Source: Rhodopila sp. (GTDB lineage Bacteria > Pseudomonadota > Alphaproteobacteria > Acetobacterales > Acetobacteraceae). From it: 42,000 nt of DNA. The stretch spans positions 1 through 42,000 of the forward strand of contig JANXLQ010000114.1 of the NCBI GenBank assembly GCA_025355085.1, read 5' to 3'. Positions 1 to 9,431 of this stretch are shown here, piece by piece (within the stretch, counting starts at the first letter, position 1; each line of letters starts with the position of its first letter). The position numbers and the translations under genes were made by a program. Under the pieces are notes generated by a model. That model did not search any database and was not told the DNA's origin. It saw only the letters and a list, made by a program, of their open reading frames with translations.

Positions 1-307
1 TGCCGTATTGTCCGGCGGCAAGCCCGGTCCGCATCCAATCCAGGGCATCGGCGCCGGCTTCGTGCCGGACATCCTGAGCACCGAGGCGATCGACGAGGTC
101 ATCCAGGTCACCAACGACGAAACCCTCGCCACCGCACGGCGTTTGGCTCGCACCGAAGGCATTCCGGGCGGGATTTCGTCAGGCGCCGCGCTGGCAGCGG
201 CGTTGAAGCTGGGCAAGCGTCCGGAATACGCCGGCAAGCGGATCGTCGTGATTATCCCGTCGTTTGCGGAGCGTTACATCACGACCGTGTTGTTCGAAGG
301 ACTCTAA
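1..307 (+). CDS. cysK: Cysteine synthase A, C-terminal fragment (cut by window edge)
   Basis: The reading frame is open from base 2 to a TAA at 305-307 and gives about 101 residues. The protein starts inside the family, so the 5' part lies outside the window. The stretch [18 protein letters not shown] is the typical O-acetylserine sulfhydrylase segment after the PLP domain, and [13 protein letters not shown] carries the Ser-rich loop (SSGAA) that contacts the PLP pyridine ring in this fold. The enzyme makes L-cysteine from O-acetylserine and sulfide in the cytoplasm. The ending ([16 protein letters not shown]) is the usual CysK C-terminus, so the 3' end is intact. A 12-bp perfect inverted repeat follows 9 bases after the stop. 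CysM or a cystathionine beta-synthase-like paralogue cannot be excluded from the fragment but is less likely. Confidence 0.9.
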   Translation, partial: AVLSGGKPGPHPIQGIGAGFVPDILSTEAIDEVIQVTNDETLATARRLARTEGIPGGISSGAALAAALKLGKRPEYAGKRIVVIIPSFAERYITTVLFEGL

Positions 308-316
308 GCAACCGCT

Positions 317-362
317 CGGTTACCCGCGACCTGCGATGCTTAAGCAAGGCCGCGGGTAACCG
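317..362. terminator. Hairpin downstream of cysK, possible terminator
   Basis: CGGTTACCCGCG (317-328) is matched perfectly by CGCGGGTAACCG (351-362). The 22-nt loop itself contains the palindrome TGCTTAAGCA (337-346). It lies just after the cysK stop. No T-run follows, so it would be a factor-assisted terminator or an mRNA 3'-end stabiliser rather than a classic intrinsic terminator. The structure is seen; the role is inferred from position. Confidence 0.45.
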
Positions 363-416
363 GGAAAGCCCCGTGAGCGTAAAGCGATAGCCGGAGGCGG
401 ATTTTCTTCGATCGTA

Positions 417-502
417 ATGGCCGGTCTTATGCCGGCCATCCACACACCGGCCATCCACACACCGGCCGTTCGTGTGCAGATGGCCGGGCCTGTCCCGGCC
501 AT
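417..502. repeat. Two palindromic repeat units plus a 15-bp direct repeat
   Basis: This fills most of the 301-base gene-free stretch between cysK and the TRAP gene. Unit 1 is ATGGCCGG (417-424) / CCGGCCAT (432-439). Unit 2 is ATGGCCGGG (480-488) / CCCGGCCAT (494-502). Between them CCGGCCATCCACACA is repeated head-to-tail at 432-446 and 447-461, with a partial third copy. Unit 1 has the same plan (CGTMAT, arm, loop, arm, ATCCAC) as hairpins at 25086 and 40824, so these look like members of a dispersed intergenic palindromic family. No coding potential is supported here. Confidence 0.6.
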
Positions 503-608
503 AATGGTGAACACACGACCGAACTTAATAGTATCCGGCCTCGCTTAATCTAAACCCCGGGGGCCGGAACACCATGTCACAAATAGAACAACAGTAGGTA
601 ATTCGCAG

Positions 609-1628
609 TTAAGTCCCAATCTTTCCGGTATATTTTTCCAACACAGACCAGGCATCGGCGCCGTATTTCGCCTTCCACTTGTCGTAGAACCCGGCCTTGA
701 TCAGCACCTGCCGGAACGCCTCGGGATCAGGATCATTGAAGATAATCCCTTGCTTTTCCAACATTGTGTGGAACGTTCCATCCGAATTCGCATAATCCGC
801 GCGCTGATCCTCCGCCGACCCGTTCAGATTCTTCGAAATCACCGCCTGCACATCCGGCGGCAGGCTTTTCCAGTTTTTCCCGTTCGCCAACATGATAAAC
901 CCGTCCCACATATGCCGGGTCATCGAGATATACTTCTGCACTTCGTACAGTTTGGCGGTATGGATATTGACCAGGGGATTTTCCTGCCCCTCGACAATCT
1001 TCGTTTGCAGCGCGGAGTAAACCTCGCTGAAATTGATGCTCGCGGGCGCCGCGCCGAACGCTTCGAACATGCTGGTCCACAGCGGACTGACCGGCACGCG
1101 GATCTTGTAGCCCTTCAGATCGTCCGGGCTGCGGATCGGATGCGTGCTGCTGCTGATCTGGCGGAAGCCGTTGTCCCAAACTTTCTCAAACCCATACAGG
1201 CCGGACTTACCGATCGAATCACGAATCATCGTACCCAGGTCGCCGTCAACCGCAGCCCAGACCTTGCTGTAGTCCGAAAACGCGTAACCAATCCCGTAAA
1301 TTGAGCTCAATGGCGTGAACGTCGAAAGGATCAACCCCGACAACGTCATGAACTCCAGCGCACCGGACCGAAGCTGCGACAGCATGTCGGTATCGCCGCC
1401 AAGCTGGTTGTTCGGGAACACCGAAATCTTCACCCGGCCATTTGTTTCCTTCAGAATACGCTCCACCGCTTCCTGCTGGCGAATGGAGTTCGGGTGCGAC
1501 ATGGGGTTGTCGTTTCCCATTTTCATTTCGAATTCCGGGGTGTCGCCGCGGGCGCGAATTAAGCCGGGAAGTGGCAGCACCGCGGCGGTCGTGCCGAGCA
1601 GCAGGCGTCGTGTCACCAGACTAACCAT
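609..1628 (-). CDS. TRAP transporter solute-binding protein, DctP family (orphan)
   Basis: A 339-aa periplasmic binding protein of the DctP family, which captures carboxylates or similar organic acids for a TRAP transporter. The ORF track starts 22 codons too early. The ATG at 1628 follows a strong GGAGG with 6-7 bases of spacing and opens with SLVTRRLLLG then a hydrophobic run, which looks like a twin-arginine signal peptide. Family signs are the N-terminal NDNPMSHPNS segment, GRVKISVFPNNQLGG, and the DLKGYKIRVP segment near the middle, where the conserved Arg salt-bridges the ligand carboxylate. Length is normal. No DctQ or DctM membrane gene is in the window, so the cognate permease must be elsewhere. 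The gene is divergent from birA across about 147 bp. The substrate cannot be named. Confidence 0.88.
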   Translation of the reverse strand: MVSLVTRRLLLGTTAAVLPLPGLIRARGDTPEFEMKMGNDNPMSHPNSIRQQEAVERILKETNGRVKISVFPNNQLGGDTDMLSQLRSGALEFMTLSGLILSTFTPLSSIYGIGYAFSDYSKVWAAVDGDLGTMIRDSIGKSGLYGFEKVWDNGFRQISSSTHPIRSPDDLKGYKIRVPVSPLWTSMFEAFGAAPASINFSEVYSALQTKIVEGQENPLVNIHTAKLYEVQKYISMTRHMWDGFIMLANGKNWKSLPPDVQAVISKNLNGSAEDQRADYANSDGTFHTMLEKQGIIFNDPDPEAFRQVLIKAGFYDKWKAKYGADAWSVLEKYTGKIGT

Positions 1629-1713
1629 AACGTTTCCTCCATTCGCCGGGTCGTTGCCGCCCGTGCTGACCGAAACCTGTCGGCGCCTCGACATAAGGTC
1701 AAGTGGGGATTGA

Positions 1714-1732
1714 AGCGATAGCTGTGATCGCT
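1714..1732. promoter_or_regulatory. Inverted repeat in the dctP/birA divergent intergenic region
   Basis: AGCGAT-N7-ATCGCT, a 6-7-6 dyad about 45 bases upstream of the birA ATG and about 85 bases from the TRAP binding-protein start. The symmetry is seen. An operator role is inferred only from its place between divergent genes; chance occurrence is possible at this arm length. Confidence 0.25.
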
Positions 1733-1775
1733 AAGCCAGACGTGATATGCTACGGAATTCAGGCACAGGGGTGGC

Positions 1776-2489
1776 ATGAGCAAACAGTTTACCGTGTGGC
1801 ACCACGACCAGATCGGGTCCACCAACGATGAGGCTCGGAGGCTTGCCCTGGAAGGCGCGCCGCACGGCACGGTCGTCCATGCCGATGAGCAAACCGCCGG
1901 CCGTGGCCGCCTGTCCCATACGTGGTTCAGTCCGCCCGGAAACCTGTATTTGTCTATTGTGTTGCGCACCGGGCAACCCGCATCGCGCAGTTCGGAACTC
2001 AGCTTCCTGGCAGCCCTGGCCGTTGCGGACACGGTGGAAACACTGTTGCCGCGCCAGATACGCGCCATGCTGAAATGGCCCAACGACGTGCTGGTGAACG
2101 GCGCCAAGATCGCCGGAATCCTGTTGGAACAGGTGGACGACGCGATAATCATGGGCATTGGGCTGAACGTGCTGGAGGCACCCTCGAACACCGCATACAA
2201 GACCACAACCGTGGTCGCGAATGCTGGCATCGCCACGGTCGATGGCGCCCGCGACATCCTGCTGGACCGGTTGGCATACCATCTGTCGTCCTGGCACACC
2301 GACGGCTTCCCACCGATCCGCGAACAATGGCTCAACCGGTCCTATCCGGTCGGGGCGGCAATCCGGGCAAACGCCGGCGGGCAGCCGGTCGCCGGTCATT
2401 TCGCGGGCCTGGACGACGACGGGGCGCTGCTGCTCGACACAAACCAGGGCCGCCAGCGGATCGTGGCGGGCGAGGTGCTGCCGGGGTAA
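1776..2489 (+). CDS. birA: Biotin--[acetyl-CoA-carboxylase] ligase, single-domain type
   Basis: The enzyme activates biotin to biotinyl-5'-AMP and transfers it to the lysine of biotin carboxyl carrier proteins. The 237-aa protein carries the biotinyl-AMP loop GRGRLSHTW (residues 42-50) and the KWPNDV motif (100-104) with the active-site lysine. A BirA C-terminal domain (GHFAGLDDDGALLL) closes the protein. There is no N-terminal winged-helix domain, so this is a class I ligase without the repressor function of E. coli BirA. It starts at an ATG only 5 residues before the conserved core, with a modest GGGTGGC upstream. It stands alone rather than in the nuo neighbourhood where alphaproteobacterial birA genes are often found. 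Confidence 0.93.
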   Translation: MSKQFTVWHHDQIGSTNDEARRLALEGAPHGTVVHADEQTAGRGRLSHTWFSPPGNLYLSIVLRTGQPASRSSELSFLAALAVADTVETLLPRQIRAMLKWPNDVLVNGAKIAGILLEQVDDAIIMGIGLNVLEAPSNTAYKTTTVVANAGIATVDGARDILLDRLAYHLSSWHTDGFPPIREQWLNRSYPVGAAIRANAGGQPVAGHFAGLDDDGALLLDTNQGRQRIVAGEVLPG

Positions 2490-2718
2490 GTCGATCGTTG
2501 TCATCCACCGGCTCGATACAGCGGCCCGTCTGTGGGGCAGCTTGTCCGCACGAAACCGATGCCCAGCGTTTGACCGGGGCTTCCGCGAGTGGGAGCATCC
2601 ATCGGGAACGTCAGTAACAAGAGCAAATCCGCATGGGTAAGATCGTCTCGCCTTTAACAGTAATCTGGCGAATGGCACCTTCCAAGCGCCATACAGCGTG
2701 TTGGTCGAGGGTATAATC

Positions 2719-5058
2719 ATGCCCCTGTCAAGATTTCGGATAGTGCAGATCGGGTCAGGCATCGCATTGGATTATTGCGGAAAGCTGTTCGCCGATTTCG
2801 GCGCCGATGTCGTGAAACTGGAACCACGCGAAGGCGATGCGTTAAGGTCGTTCCCCCCGGTCCTGGAGAACGGCGAGAGCGGCGTGTTTGCGTGGTTGAA
2901 CACGAACAAACGCAGCGTGACCGAAACAGCGGACGCGATGAATGCGTTGTTGCCGGGGGCCGATTTACTGCTTGATGGCCGCGCCCCGGGTTCATTGCCA
3001 CAGGCGGATGTTTCAACAACGGCGATCTCCTGGTTCGGCGATCACGGTCCCTACGCAGGCTTCGCCGCGACAGAAGCAACAATCCGGGCACTCGGTGGAC
3101 TTGTGGCGTTGACGGGCCGGGCAGACGGGCCGCCGACACTCGCGACCGATTGCCAGTCCGGCATCGTCGCCGGTCTGGCCGCCTTCATCGCGTCCTGCGC
3201 CGGCCTGTTCGACCGCAAATCCGGCAGCCGCCGCTTTTCCCTCAGCATCCACGAAACCGCCGTCAATATCGCGGAATATGAGGCTGCCGTCGCCTGGGAT
3301 TCGGGATTCTCCCGCAAGCGCCCCGGCGTCAACCGTTTCGGACGCAACTACCCCGTCGGCATCTACCAGACCAAAAATGGTCTGATCGGCGTAACCATCG
3401 TCACCCCCGGCCAATGGCGCGGCATCTGCGGAATGCTCGGTATGCCGGAACTCGCCAAAAATTCTCGTTACGCGGTAAGCACGGATCGGCTGGCCCACGC
3501 GCAAGAGATCGATGCGCTGTTTCAGCCGGTCTGGGAAACCCGAACCGCGACCGAATGGTTCGAACTCGCATTGGAATACAAACTGCCGATGGCGGTGGTC
3601 CCGACCATGGCCGAACTGTTGGAACAATCCGTCCACCGCGCACGCGGCGCCTTTGTGCCGGTCCGCATCGGCGACGTGGCGTTCGAGGCACCCGTCCTGC
3701 CGCAACACCTGCTTGCAACCCCACCCCGCACCGGCGGCACCGCCCCTATGGCCGGCGAGGACCATGCCGTGTGGTTCGTTCCTGGATCGGATAACCCTGC
3801 CGAACCGGCGCCCACTGGATCGTTGCCGTTGCAAGGCATACGCATCATCGACCTCACCATGGGTTGGGCCGGCCCCACCGCCGCTCGGCATTTAGGGGAA
3901 CTCGGCGCGGAGGTCATCAAAGTAGAGGCCTGCCAATACCCCGACTGGTGGCGCGGCACCGATTTGCGCGCGGCGTTCATCGCGGCACAAAACTATGAGA
4001 AAATACCCTGGTTCCAGCTTATGAACCGCAACAAGCTGGATGTTACCCTGGACCTGACCCAACCAGACGGCGTCGCCTTGTTAAAACGGCTTGTTGCCGG
4101 TGCCGACGCGGTCATTGAAAATTATTCGTCGGAAGTGCTAACGAAACTCGGCCTCGATTACCGCGTATTGAAAGAGGTGAAGCCAGATCTGGTCATGCTG
4201 TCGATGCCCGCCTTCGGGTCGAATAACGCCTGGAGCGCCTGTCGCGGTTACGGTTCGACGCTGGAACAAGCATCCGGTCTGCCAACGATCACCGGCTTTC
4301 CAGAAGACCCGCCGACGATGAACCAGACCGCATACGGCGACCCCATCGGCGGCTTCAACGCGGCGGCCTCGCTGATGGTCGCCCTGTTGCACAAACAGGC
4401 AACAGGCCAGGGCCAGAACATCGACCTTTCGCAGGTGGAGTGCATGCTACCCCTGGTCGCCCCGGCCCTGATCGAGCAATCCGCCACCGGACAGACACCT
4501 CCCCGCATCGGTAACCGGCATCCGCTGTACGTGCCGCAAGGCTGCTTTCGGTGCGCCGGCGAAGATGCCTGGATCGCGATTTCCGTGACCGGCGATACAA
4601 TGTGGCAGTCGCTGTGCCGGGTGCTGAACAAGCCGTCGCTTACGGACCTGACGGCAACGGAGCGGCGGGAGCAGCAGGGAACCCTGGAAACAGCGATCGG
4701 TGACTGGACGTTGGATCGTGACCCGGATGCTGCCATGGCCACGTTGCAAGCCGCAGGCATCGCCGCCGGGGCCGTTCGCACGCCGCTGGCACTGACCGGC
4801 GACTCGCACCTGCTCGCCCGCGGATTTTGGCGCAGTCTGGACCGTCCGTTCATCGGGCTGCACTGGCAATCCTCCGCGCCGTTTCGGGAAGGCCCTGACC
4901 CATACCCGGTGCGTCGCGCCGCGCCCACCCTCGGTCAGGATAACGACGCCATCCTGGGCGGGCGCCTGGGCCTGGATCGCGAAGAAATCGACCGCCTGAC
5001 CGCCGCCGATGTGATAGGCACGATACCGAAGCCCAGACGAGCACAGAGCGACCAATGA
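2719..5058 (+). CDS. Tandem double-domain class III (CaiB/BaiF) CoA-transferase
   Basis: Class III CoA-transferases move CoA between acyl-CoA donors and carboxylic acids through an aspartyl-CoA thioester. This 779-aa protein has two family domains in one chain, residues about 5-350 and 370-779, each opening with the family strand pattern ([56 protein letters not shown], shown in part). Both keep an Asp at the expected catalytic position: D144 in ATDCQSG and D541 in YGDPIGG. The second site looks more canonical. The track's GTG start at 2698 is less likely than the ATG at 2719, which has GAGGG seven bases upstream. The stop overlaps the next start (ATGA), so it is translationally coupled to the MFS gene. 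The architecture recalls DddD (DMSP CoA-transferase/lyase), but nothing here proves that substrate. Confidence 0.85.
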   Translation: MPLSRFRIVQIGSGIALDYCGKLFADFGADVVKLEPREGDALRSFPPVLENGESGVFAWLNTNKRSVTETADAMNALLPGADLLLDGRAPGSLPQADVSTTAISWFGDHGPYAGFAATEATIRALGGLVALTGRADGPPTLATDCQSGIVAGLAAFIASCAGLFDRKSGSRRFSLSIHETAVNIAEYEAAVAWDSGFSRKRPGVNRFGRNYPVGIYQTKNGLIGVTIVTPGQWRGICGMLGMPELAKNSRYAVSTDRLAHAQEIDALFQPVWETRTATEWFELALEYKLPMAVVPTMAELLEQSVHRARGAFVPVRIGDVAFEAPVLPQHLLATPPRTGGTAPMAGEDHAVWFVPGSDNPAEPAPTGSLPLQGIRIIDLTMGWAGPTAARHLGELGAEVIKVEACQYPDWWRGTDLRAAFIAAQNYEKIPWFQLMNRNKLDVTLDLTQPDGVALLKRLVAGADAVIENYSSEVLTKLGLDYRVLKEVKPDLVMLSMPAFGSNNAWSACRGYGSTLEQASGLPTITGFPEDPPTMNQTAYGDPIGGFNAAASLMVALLHKQATGQGQNIDLSQVECMLPLVAPALIEQSATGQTPPRIGNRHPLYVPQGCFRCAGEDAWIAISVTGDTMWQSLCRVLNKPSLTDLTATERREQQGTLETAIGDWTLDRDPDAAMATLQAAGIAAGAVRTPLALTGDSHLLARGFWRSLDRPFIGLHWQSSAPFREGPDPYPVRRAAPTLGQDNDAILGGRLGLDREEIDRLTAADVIGTIPKPRRAQSDQ

Positions 5059-6266
5059 ACACGCCCCTTCAACGGACCGAAGTGAAATCCCTCGCTCTGA
5101 TCTGCGCCGCGCATCTGGTTAGTCATTTTTACTACCTCGTGCTGGTGCCGTTGTTTCCAATGCTGAGAGACCGCCTTGGCCTGGGATTCGTAGAGCTTGG
5201 CTTTGCACTCACACTGTTCAACATCGTCGGCGGTATTGTGCAGACCCCGATGGGGTACGTCGTAGATCGTTTCGGTGCCCGGCGCGTCCTGGTCGCCGGA
5301 CTGATCCTGGGCGGCGCCGCATATGTGTCCATCGGATTTTTCCCGTCCTATCCCTGGATTCTATGCGCGATGGTCCTCGCCGGTATCGCCAACGCGGTCT
5401 ATCATCCCGCCGACTATGCCATCCTGGGCGCCGTCATAGAGCCAAGCCGGCTGGGCAAGGCGTTTTCATTCCACACCTTCGCCGGCTTTCTCGGCAGCGC
5501 CATCGCCCCGATCCTGATGCTGCTGGGCGCCCGGGTTTTCGGCTTTCAGGCTGCCATCATCGCCGCCGGCGTGTTGGGGATTATCGTGGCCATTCCGCTG
5601 GCGATGGCGGGGTGGTTGGATGTCCATGCGGCTTCTCGTGCGCCAGCCGCGACAACACCGCATATTCCGATGCGAAAGCTGCTGACACCGGCCGTGTTGG
5701 GGCTGGTGGGTTTCTTCGCCCTACTCAGCCTGAGCAGTGGCGCACTGACCAATTACTCGGCGGTCGCGCTGGTCAGCGTCTATGGCGTGTCGCTGTCGTC
5801 GGCAAACCTCGCGCTGTCGGCGTTCCTGTTCATGTCGGCCATCGGAGTTCTGGCCGGGGGCATCATCGCGGACAAGACGACCCGGCACGGCGATGTCGCG
5901 GCGTTCGGTTTCGGCGGCGCCGCGGTTCTGATCCTGCTTGTCGGAACCATCGACCTCGGCGCCATCCTGCTAGTGGCGGCAATGGGTATGGCCGGCTTTC
6001 TGTCCGGTATGATCTCCCCATCGCGCGATATGCTGGTCAGGGCAGCCTCCCCGCCCGGTGCGTTCGGCAGGGTATTCGGTATCGTAACGACAGGCTTTAA
6101 CATCGGCGGCACCGTCGGACCGCTGATCGGCGGCTGGATCATGGATCACAACCTGCCGCGTTGGGTGTTCTTCTCATCGGTCGCATTCATGGCCATGACA
6201 TCCGTGATGGCACTCGCCAGCGGCTGGCGCACCCGCCGACGGTCCTCGCAGGAGATAACGGTATGA
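5055..6266 (+). CDS. MFS transporter, fosmidomycin-resistance (Fsr)-like
   Basis: A 403-aa integral membrane protein with the hydrophobicity pattern of 12 transmembrane helices and an MFS signature between helices 2 and 3 ([14 protein letters not shown]). The N-terminal [18 protein letters not shown] segment resembles the start of Fsr-type exporters. It starts inside the stop of the double CoA-transferase (ATGA overlap) and its own stop overlaps the start of the NTF2-like gene. The three genes are therefore one operon, and the transporter probably moves the substrate or product of that CoA-transferase. Export or import direction and the substrate cannot be read from sequence. Confidence 0.87.
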   Translation: MNTPLQRTEVKSLALICAAHLVSHFYYLVLVPLFPMLRDRLGLGFVELGFALTLFNIVGGIVQTPMGYVVDRFGARRVLVAGLILGGAAYVSIGFFPSYPWILCAMVLAGIANAVYHPADYAILGAVIEPSRLGKAFSFHTFAGFLGSAIAPILMLLGARVFGFQAAIIAAGVLGIIVAIPLAMAGWLDVHAASRAPAATTPHIPMRKLLTPAVLGLVGFFALLSLSSGALTNYSAVALVSVYGVSLSSANLALSAFLFMSAIGVLAGGIIADKTTRHGDVAAFGFGGAAVLILLVGTIDLGAILLVAAMGMAGFLSGMISPSRDMLVRAASPPGAFGRVFGIVTTGFNIGGTVGPLIGGWIMDHNLPRWVFFSSVAFMAMTSVMALASGWRTRRRSSQEITV

Positions 6267-6718
6267 GCTTACCCGCCGCCGGCCCCGAAACGAAGGCCTG
6301 GTTTATCGCTTGGCTGGAGGGCTTTTCCGCCCATGTCCGCGCTGTGGATTATGCGTCGGCACGTCCGTTGTTCCACCCCGAGATTCTGGCATTCGGCACC
6401 CATAAGGACGTGCTGCCAAGCCTGGAGGCATGGGTGAACGCCCAATGGGACAACGTGTGGCCGCGCACCGAGGATTTCCGCTTCACCATCCCGGAAACGC
6501 ATGTCCTGGTCTCTGACGATCGCAGCATGGCAGTCGTGGTGGCCCCCTGGACCAGCACCGGCTTTCACCCGGACGGATCGGCATTCGATCGACCCGGCCG
6601 AGCAACAATCGTGTTCCATAAGTCCGCCGGCGTCTGGATCGGCGTGCATTCGCATCTATCGTTGAACCGAGGCGTGCCGCAGACCAGCCACGGAACCCGC
6701 CCGGTCAAGGCGCGCTGA
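6263..6718 (+). CDS. Small SnoaL/NTF2-like (DUF4440-type) protein
   Basis: A 151-aa cytoplasmic protein. The track's start at 6161 lies inside the MFS gene; the ATG at 6263 has AGGAG upstream and overlaps the MFS TGA by 4 bp. The layout fits a cone-shaped NTF2-like fold: an N-terminal helix ([21 protein letters not shown]), a central region with two Trp residues, and C-terminal strands ([23 protein letters not shown], shown in part) ending as in DUF4440/SnoaL-like proteins. Such proteins are small-ligand binders or isomerases/hydrolases. No catalytic set can be assigned. The coupled position suggests it acts on, or binds, the compound handled by the CoA-transferase and MFS transporter. Confidence 0.75.
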   Translation: MSLPAAGPETKAWFIAWLEGFSAHVRAVDYASARPLFHPEILAFGTHKDVLPSLEAWVNAQWDNVWPRTEDFRFTIPETHVLVSDDRSMAVVVAPWTSTGFHPDGSAFDRPGRATIVFHKSAGVWIGVHSHLSLNRGVPQTSHGTRPVKAR

Positions 6719-6881
6719 CCGGGATCACATCGTCATGGCGCGTGCAGGGTCGCATCTGCGCTTCGCCGTGCTTGTTCGTACAAAGACGGGAAGGCAGATA
6801 TTCACGTACCATGACGGGTCAGGACATAAGGCTGTTGGTATCGCTCCCTCGATAATGGAACCGAGAGTTGCACGACGGATA

Positions 6882-9431
6882 TCAGACCGAATGTAATACC
6901 GAGATCGGACTGTCCGCCAACAACGACCCAATCGAAAGCGTCGGGTCCAGAGTAATACCAACGCCATCAGTCAACAGCCGTTTGCACCGGCGCCCCTGCA
7001 GATCGGTTGGAACCGACAAGCTATTATTCTCCAGGCAGCGGGGATCGAGTGAAAGTGCGTCCCCCTTCTGCAACAGCCGATAAACCATGCGCGGTACAAC
7101 AACAATAACTATAGAATCGCCCCGGATACGGGCAAATGAAACTATGTGATTGTTCAGCGGCCCATTCACCTCCAGCGGCAGGTAGTCGCCGCATGCGAAC
7201 AGTTCGGGCATTTGACGGCGTAGTCCGAGGATTTCCTGTATCATCGCCTGTTTTATCCTGCCGTCTCGCCATGTCCTTCGGCGATCCGCCCAATTGCTGC
7301 GTTCATGCAGAGCGGCACGCCGCATTTCATAATCGACCGGCCGGCGGTTATCCGGATCGACCAGACTGAAATCCCAGAATTCAGACCCTTGAAAGAAATC
7401 AGGCATCCCCGGCACAGTCATTTTCAGCACAGCCTGCGACAACCCATTCACCGCACCGGCCGGCGCAATCCTATTGACGAACGATCGGGCAAGCGGCAGA
7501 AAATCTCCGCCGAGCGCCAGAAGGTCAGTCAAAAAATCCCGGGCGGTATTCTCGTATTCTTCGTTGGGCGTGGTCCAGTCTGTGCGCAGTTTTGCTTCGC
7601 GGAGGGCTTTTTCCTGCCAACCCGCCAGCCGTTCAGCGAACGCCTGCACCTCCGGTTCATCCGACATCGTCAGATGCGGCGGCCAGGCCCCGACGATCAT
7701 CTGATACAGCATAACCTCATCGGCCGGGTCGGGGCGCGTGGCGTCTATCGTTCTGCACTGAGCCAGGAAGGCCGCCCACTCATCGGGGATCTCACTGATG
7801 ACGGCCAAACGGGCACGCAGATCCTCACCGCGCTTGTGATCGTGCGTGGCGGTCGCCAACATCGCATCCGGGAATGTAGCCAACCGATCGCCGCACGAAC
7901 GATGGAAATCCGCGATAGACGCGCCGAGACGCGCGGCATCGAAACCAACATCGTTACGAGAAAGCAGTCTGCCGTATCGGTAGAATGCGGTGTCTTCAAC
8001 GGCCTTTGCCGCAACGGGTGCGCTAAGTTGCTGAAACCGGGTTCCGGCGACCTTGTCTCCGGGGTCACCTCCCAGCCATCGATCGAGTTGATCCAGAATG
8101 GCATGCATTGATGCTGGCGATGACTGTTTCGCGGCGGCCAGGCCTTTCGCGAACGATGCTTCGTCCGTCGCCGATCGCTTCGATCCGGCATTGTAACCGC
8201 GATATACCGGAAAATGCGACAGCAGTGCGGTCAGCGCCCGTTGGATGGCGGCGGCCGAAAAGTCTCGTGTGTTACGATCCGATCTTGCGACGCGATGCAA
8301 CGCCGCCGTGACCGCATTCAGTTGAGCACTGAACCCACGTTGCAGGATTTCCAGGCGAGCGGCCGATTCTTCGTCCTCGAAGGCGGCGGGTCGTTGCGTC
8401 AGGTCGTGCCACAGGCGGCCGAGTATCGCTGCATTGGAATCGTCATGTTGCAGCGCGCTGACTTCATTCATGAAATCGTAGCCGCTGGTGCCATCGACAC
8501 CCCAGTCGGCCGGCAGCGATTCACCAGCGCCCAGAATTTTCTCGATCACCAGATAAGCACGCTTGCCGGGCGCCAACTCATCCAGGCGTTGGCGCAAGCG
8601 GCGACAATAGCCGGGTGGATCCGACAGTCCATCGACATGGTCCACCCGGAAACCGTCGATCAAGCCTTCTTCGTAAAGGCGAAACAGCGTCGCATGGGTT
8701 TCTTCGAAGACGGCCGGCACTTCGATCCGCAATCCTGCCAGTCCATTGATATCGAAGAAGCGCCGCCAGTTGATTTCGTCCCCCGCCACAGCCCACCAGG
8801 CAAGTCTATAATGCTGCGCCTCCAGCAGAGTATGGAGATGACAGCGGCCGCCGTCCGTCTCCGGATCGAAGGACTCGGTGCCGCTTTCGCAGATAGTGCT
8901 GTAATGATTTGGATCGATCGGAAATTCGCTGTCGAAGTAGCGGATCACCGGCTCCCCCAACGCGGTCTGCCCCAGTCGGATTTCGCCGGCGTCCAGCGCC
9001 TCTCCGTACGGCCGCCCAAGAAATGGGGCGAGTATTTTACCCCGTAGGTCCGGGTCCGGCGTTTCCCAGTCCACGTCGAAAAATTCAGCGTACCGGCTGG
9101 CCTTTCCGTACCGCAACAGGTCGGTCCACCACGGATCGTCCGCCCCACCGACTGCCATGTGGTTGGGAACGATATCGACAATCAGGCCCAGGCCGGCTTT
9201 GCGCAATACTGCCACAAAGGCGCGCAATCCCGCTTCTCCGCCAGGTTCCGGATTGACCGAGGTTGGATCGACCACATCGTAGCCATGGATCGATCCCACC
9301 CGAGAAGTCAGTATTGGAGAAGAATAAATGTGACTGATTCCTAAATCGGCCAGGTAAGGGACCACGGCAGCAGCATCGGCGAAGGTAAAGCCCTTGTGCA
9401 GTTGCAACCGCATGGTCGCGCGTGGGGTCAC
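6882..9431 (-). CDS. treY: Malto-oligosyltrehalose synthase
   Basis: TreY (GH13) isomerises the reducing-end alpha-1,4 bond of malto-oligosaccharides to alpha,alpha-1,1, making maltooligosyl trehalose. The 849-aa protein has the TreY N-terminus (MRLQLHKGFTF, ADLGISHIYSSPI), GH13 region I VDIVPNHMA, nucleophile D264 in GFRVDHVDGL, acid/base E297 in VIEKILG, the TreY-specific VDGTSGYDFMNEV, and the late ATHDHKRGED motif. The start is a GTG whose GTGA overlaps the malQ stop; an in-frame ATG six codons later is possible but has no ribosome-binding site. It is the last gene of the glucan/trehalose cluster. The C-terminus (residues about 700-849) is intact, so the gene looks functional. Confidence 0.94.
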   Translation of the reverse strand: MTPRATMRLQLHKGFTFADAAAVVPYLADLGISHIYSSPILTSRVGSIHGYDVVDPTSVNPEPGGEAGLRAFVAVLRKAGLGLIVDIVPNHMAVGGADDPWWTDLLRYGKASRYAEFFDVDWETPDPDLRGKILAPFLGRPYGEALDAGEIRLGQTALGEPVIRYFDSEFPIDPNHYSTICESGTESFDPETDGGRCHLHTLLEAQHYRLAWWAVAGDEINWRRFFDINGLAGLRIEVPAVFEETHATLFRLYEEGLIDGFRVDHVDGLSDPPGYCRRLRQRLDELAPGKRAYLVIEKILGAGESLPADWGVDGTSGYDFMNEVSALQHDDSNAAILGRLWHDLTQRPAAFEDEESAARLEILQRGFSAQLNAVTAALHRVARSDRNTRDFSAAAIQRALTALLSHFPVYRGYNAGSKRSATDEASFAKGLAAAKQSSPASMHAILDQLDRWLGGDPGDKVAGTRFQQLSAPVAAKAVEDTAFYRYGRLLSRNDVGFDAARLGASIADFHRSCGDRLATFPDAMLATATHDHKRGEDLRARLAVISEIPDEWAAFLAQCRTIDATRPDPADEVMLYQMIVGAWPPHLTMSDEPEVQAFAERLAGWQEKALREAKLRTDWTTPNEEYENTARDFLTDLLALGGDFLPLARSFVNRIAPAGAVNGLSQAVLKMTVPGMPDFFQGSEFWDFSLVDPDNRRPVDYEMRRAALHERSNWADRRRTWRDGRIKQAMIQEILGLRRQMPELFACGDYLPLEVNGPLNNHIVSFARIRGDSIVIVVVPRMVYRLLQKGDALSLDPRCLENNSLSVPTDLQGRRCKRLLTDGVGITLDPTLSIGSLLADSPISVLHSV

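Noticed and set aside
2490-2718. Gene or RNA between birA and the double CoA-transferase
   Set aside because: The open frames here are extensions of birA shadow frames; no hairpin-plus-T-run or tRNA-like fold was seen.
2719-5058. Calling the double CoA-transferase DddD outright
   Set aside because: Only the two-domain layout matches. Usual ddd neighbours (BCCT transporter, dddB, dddC) are absent, and many tandem CoA-transferases have other roles.
6719-6881. Regulatory element between the NTF2-like gene and treY
   Set aside because: The convergent 163-base gap shows no strong dyad or terminator signature.
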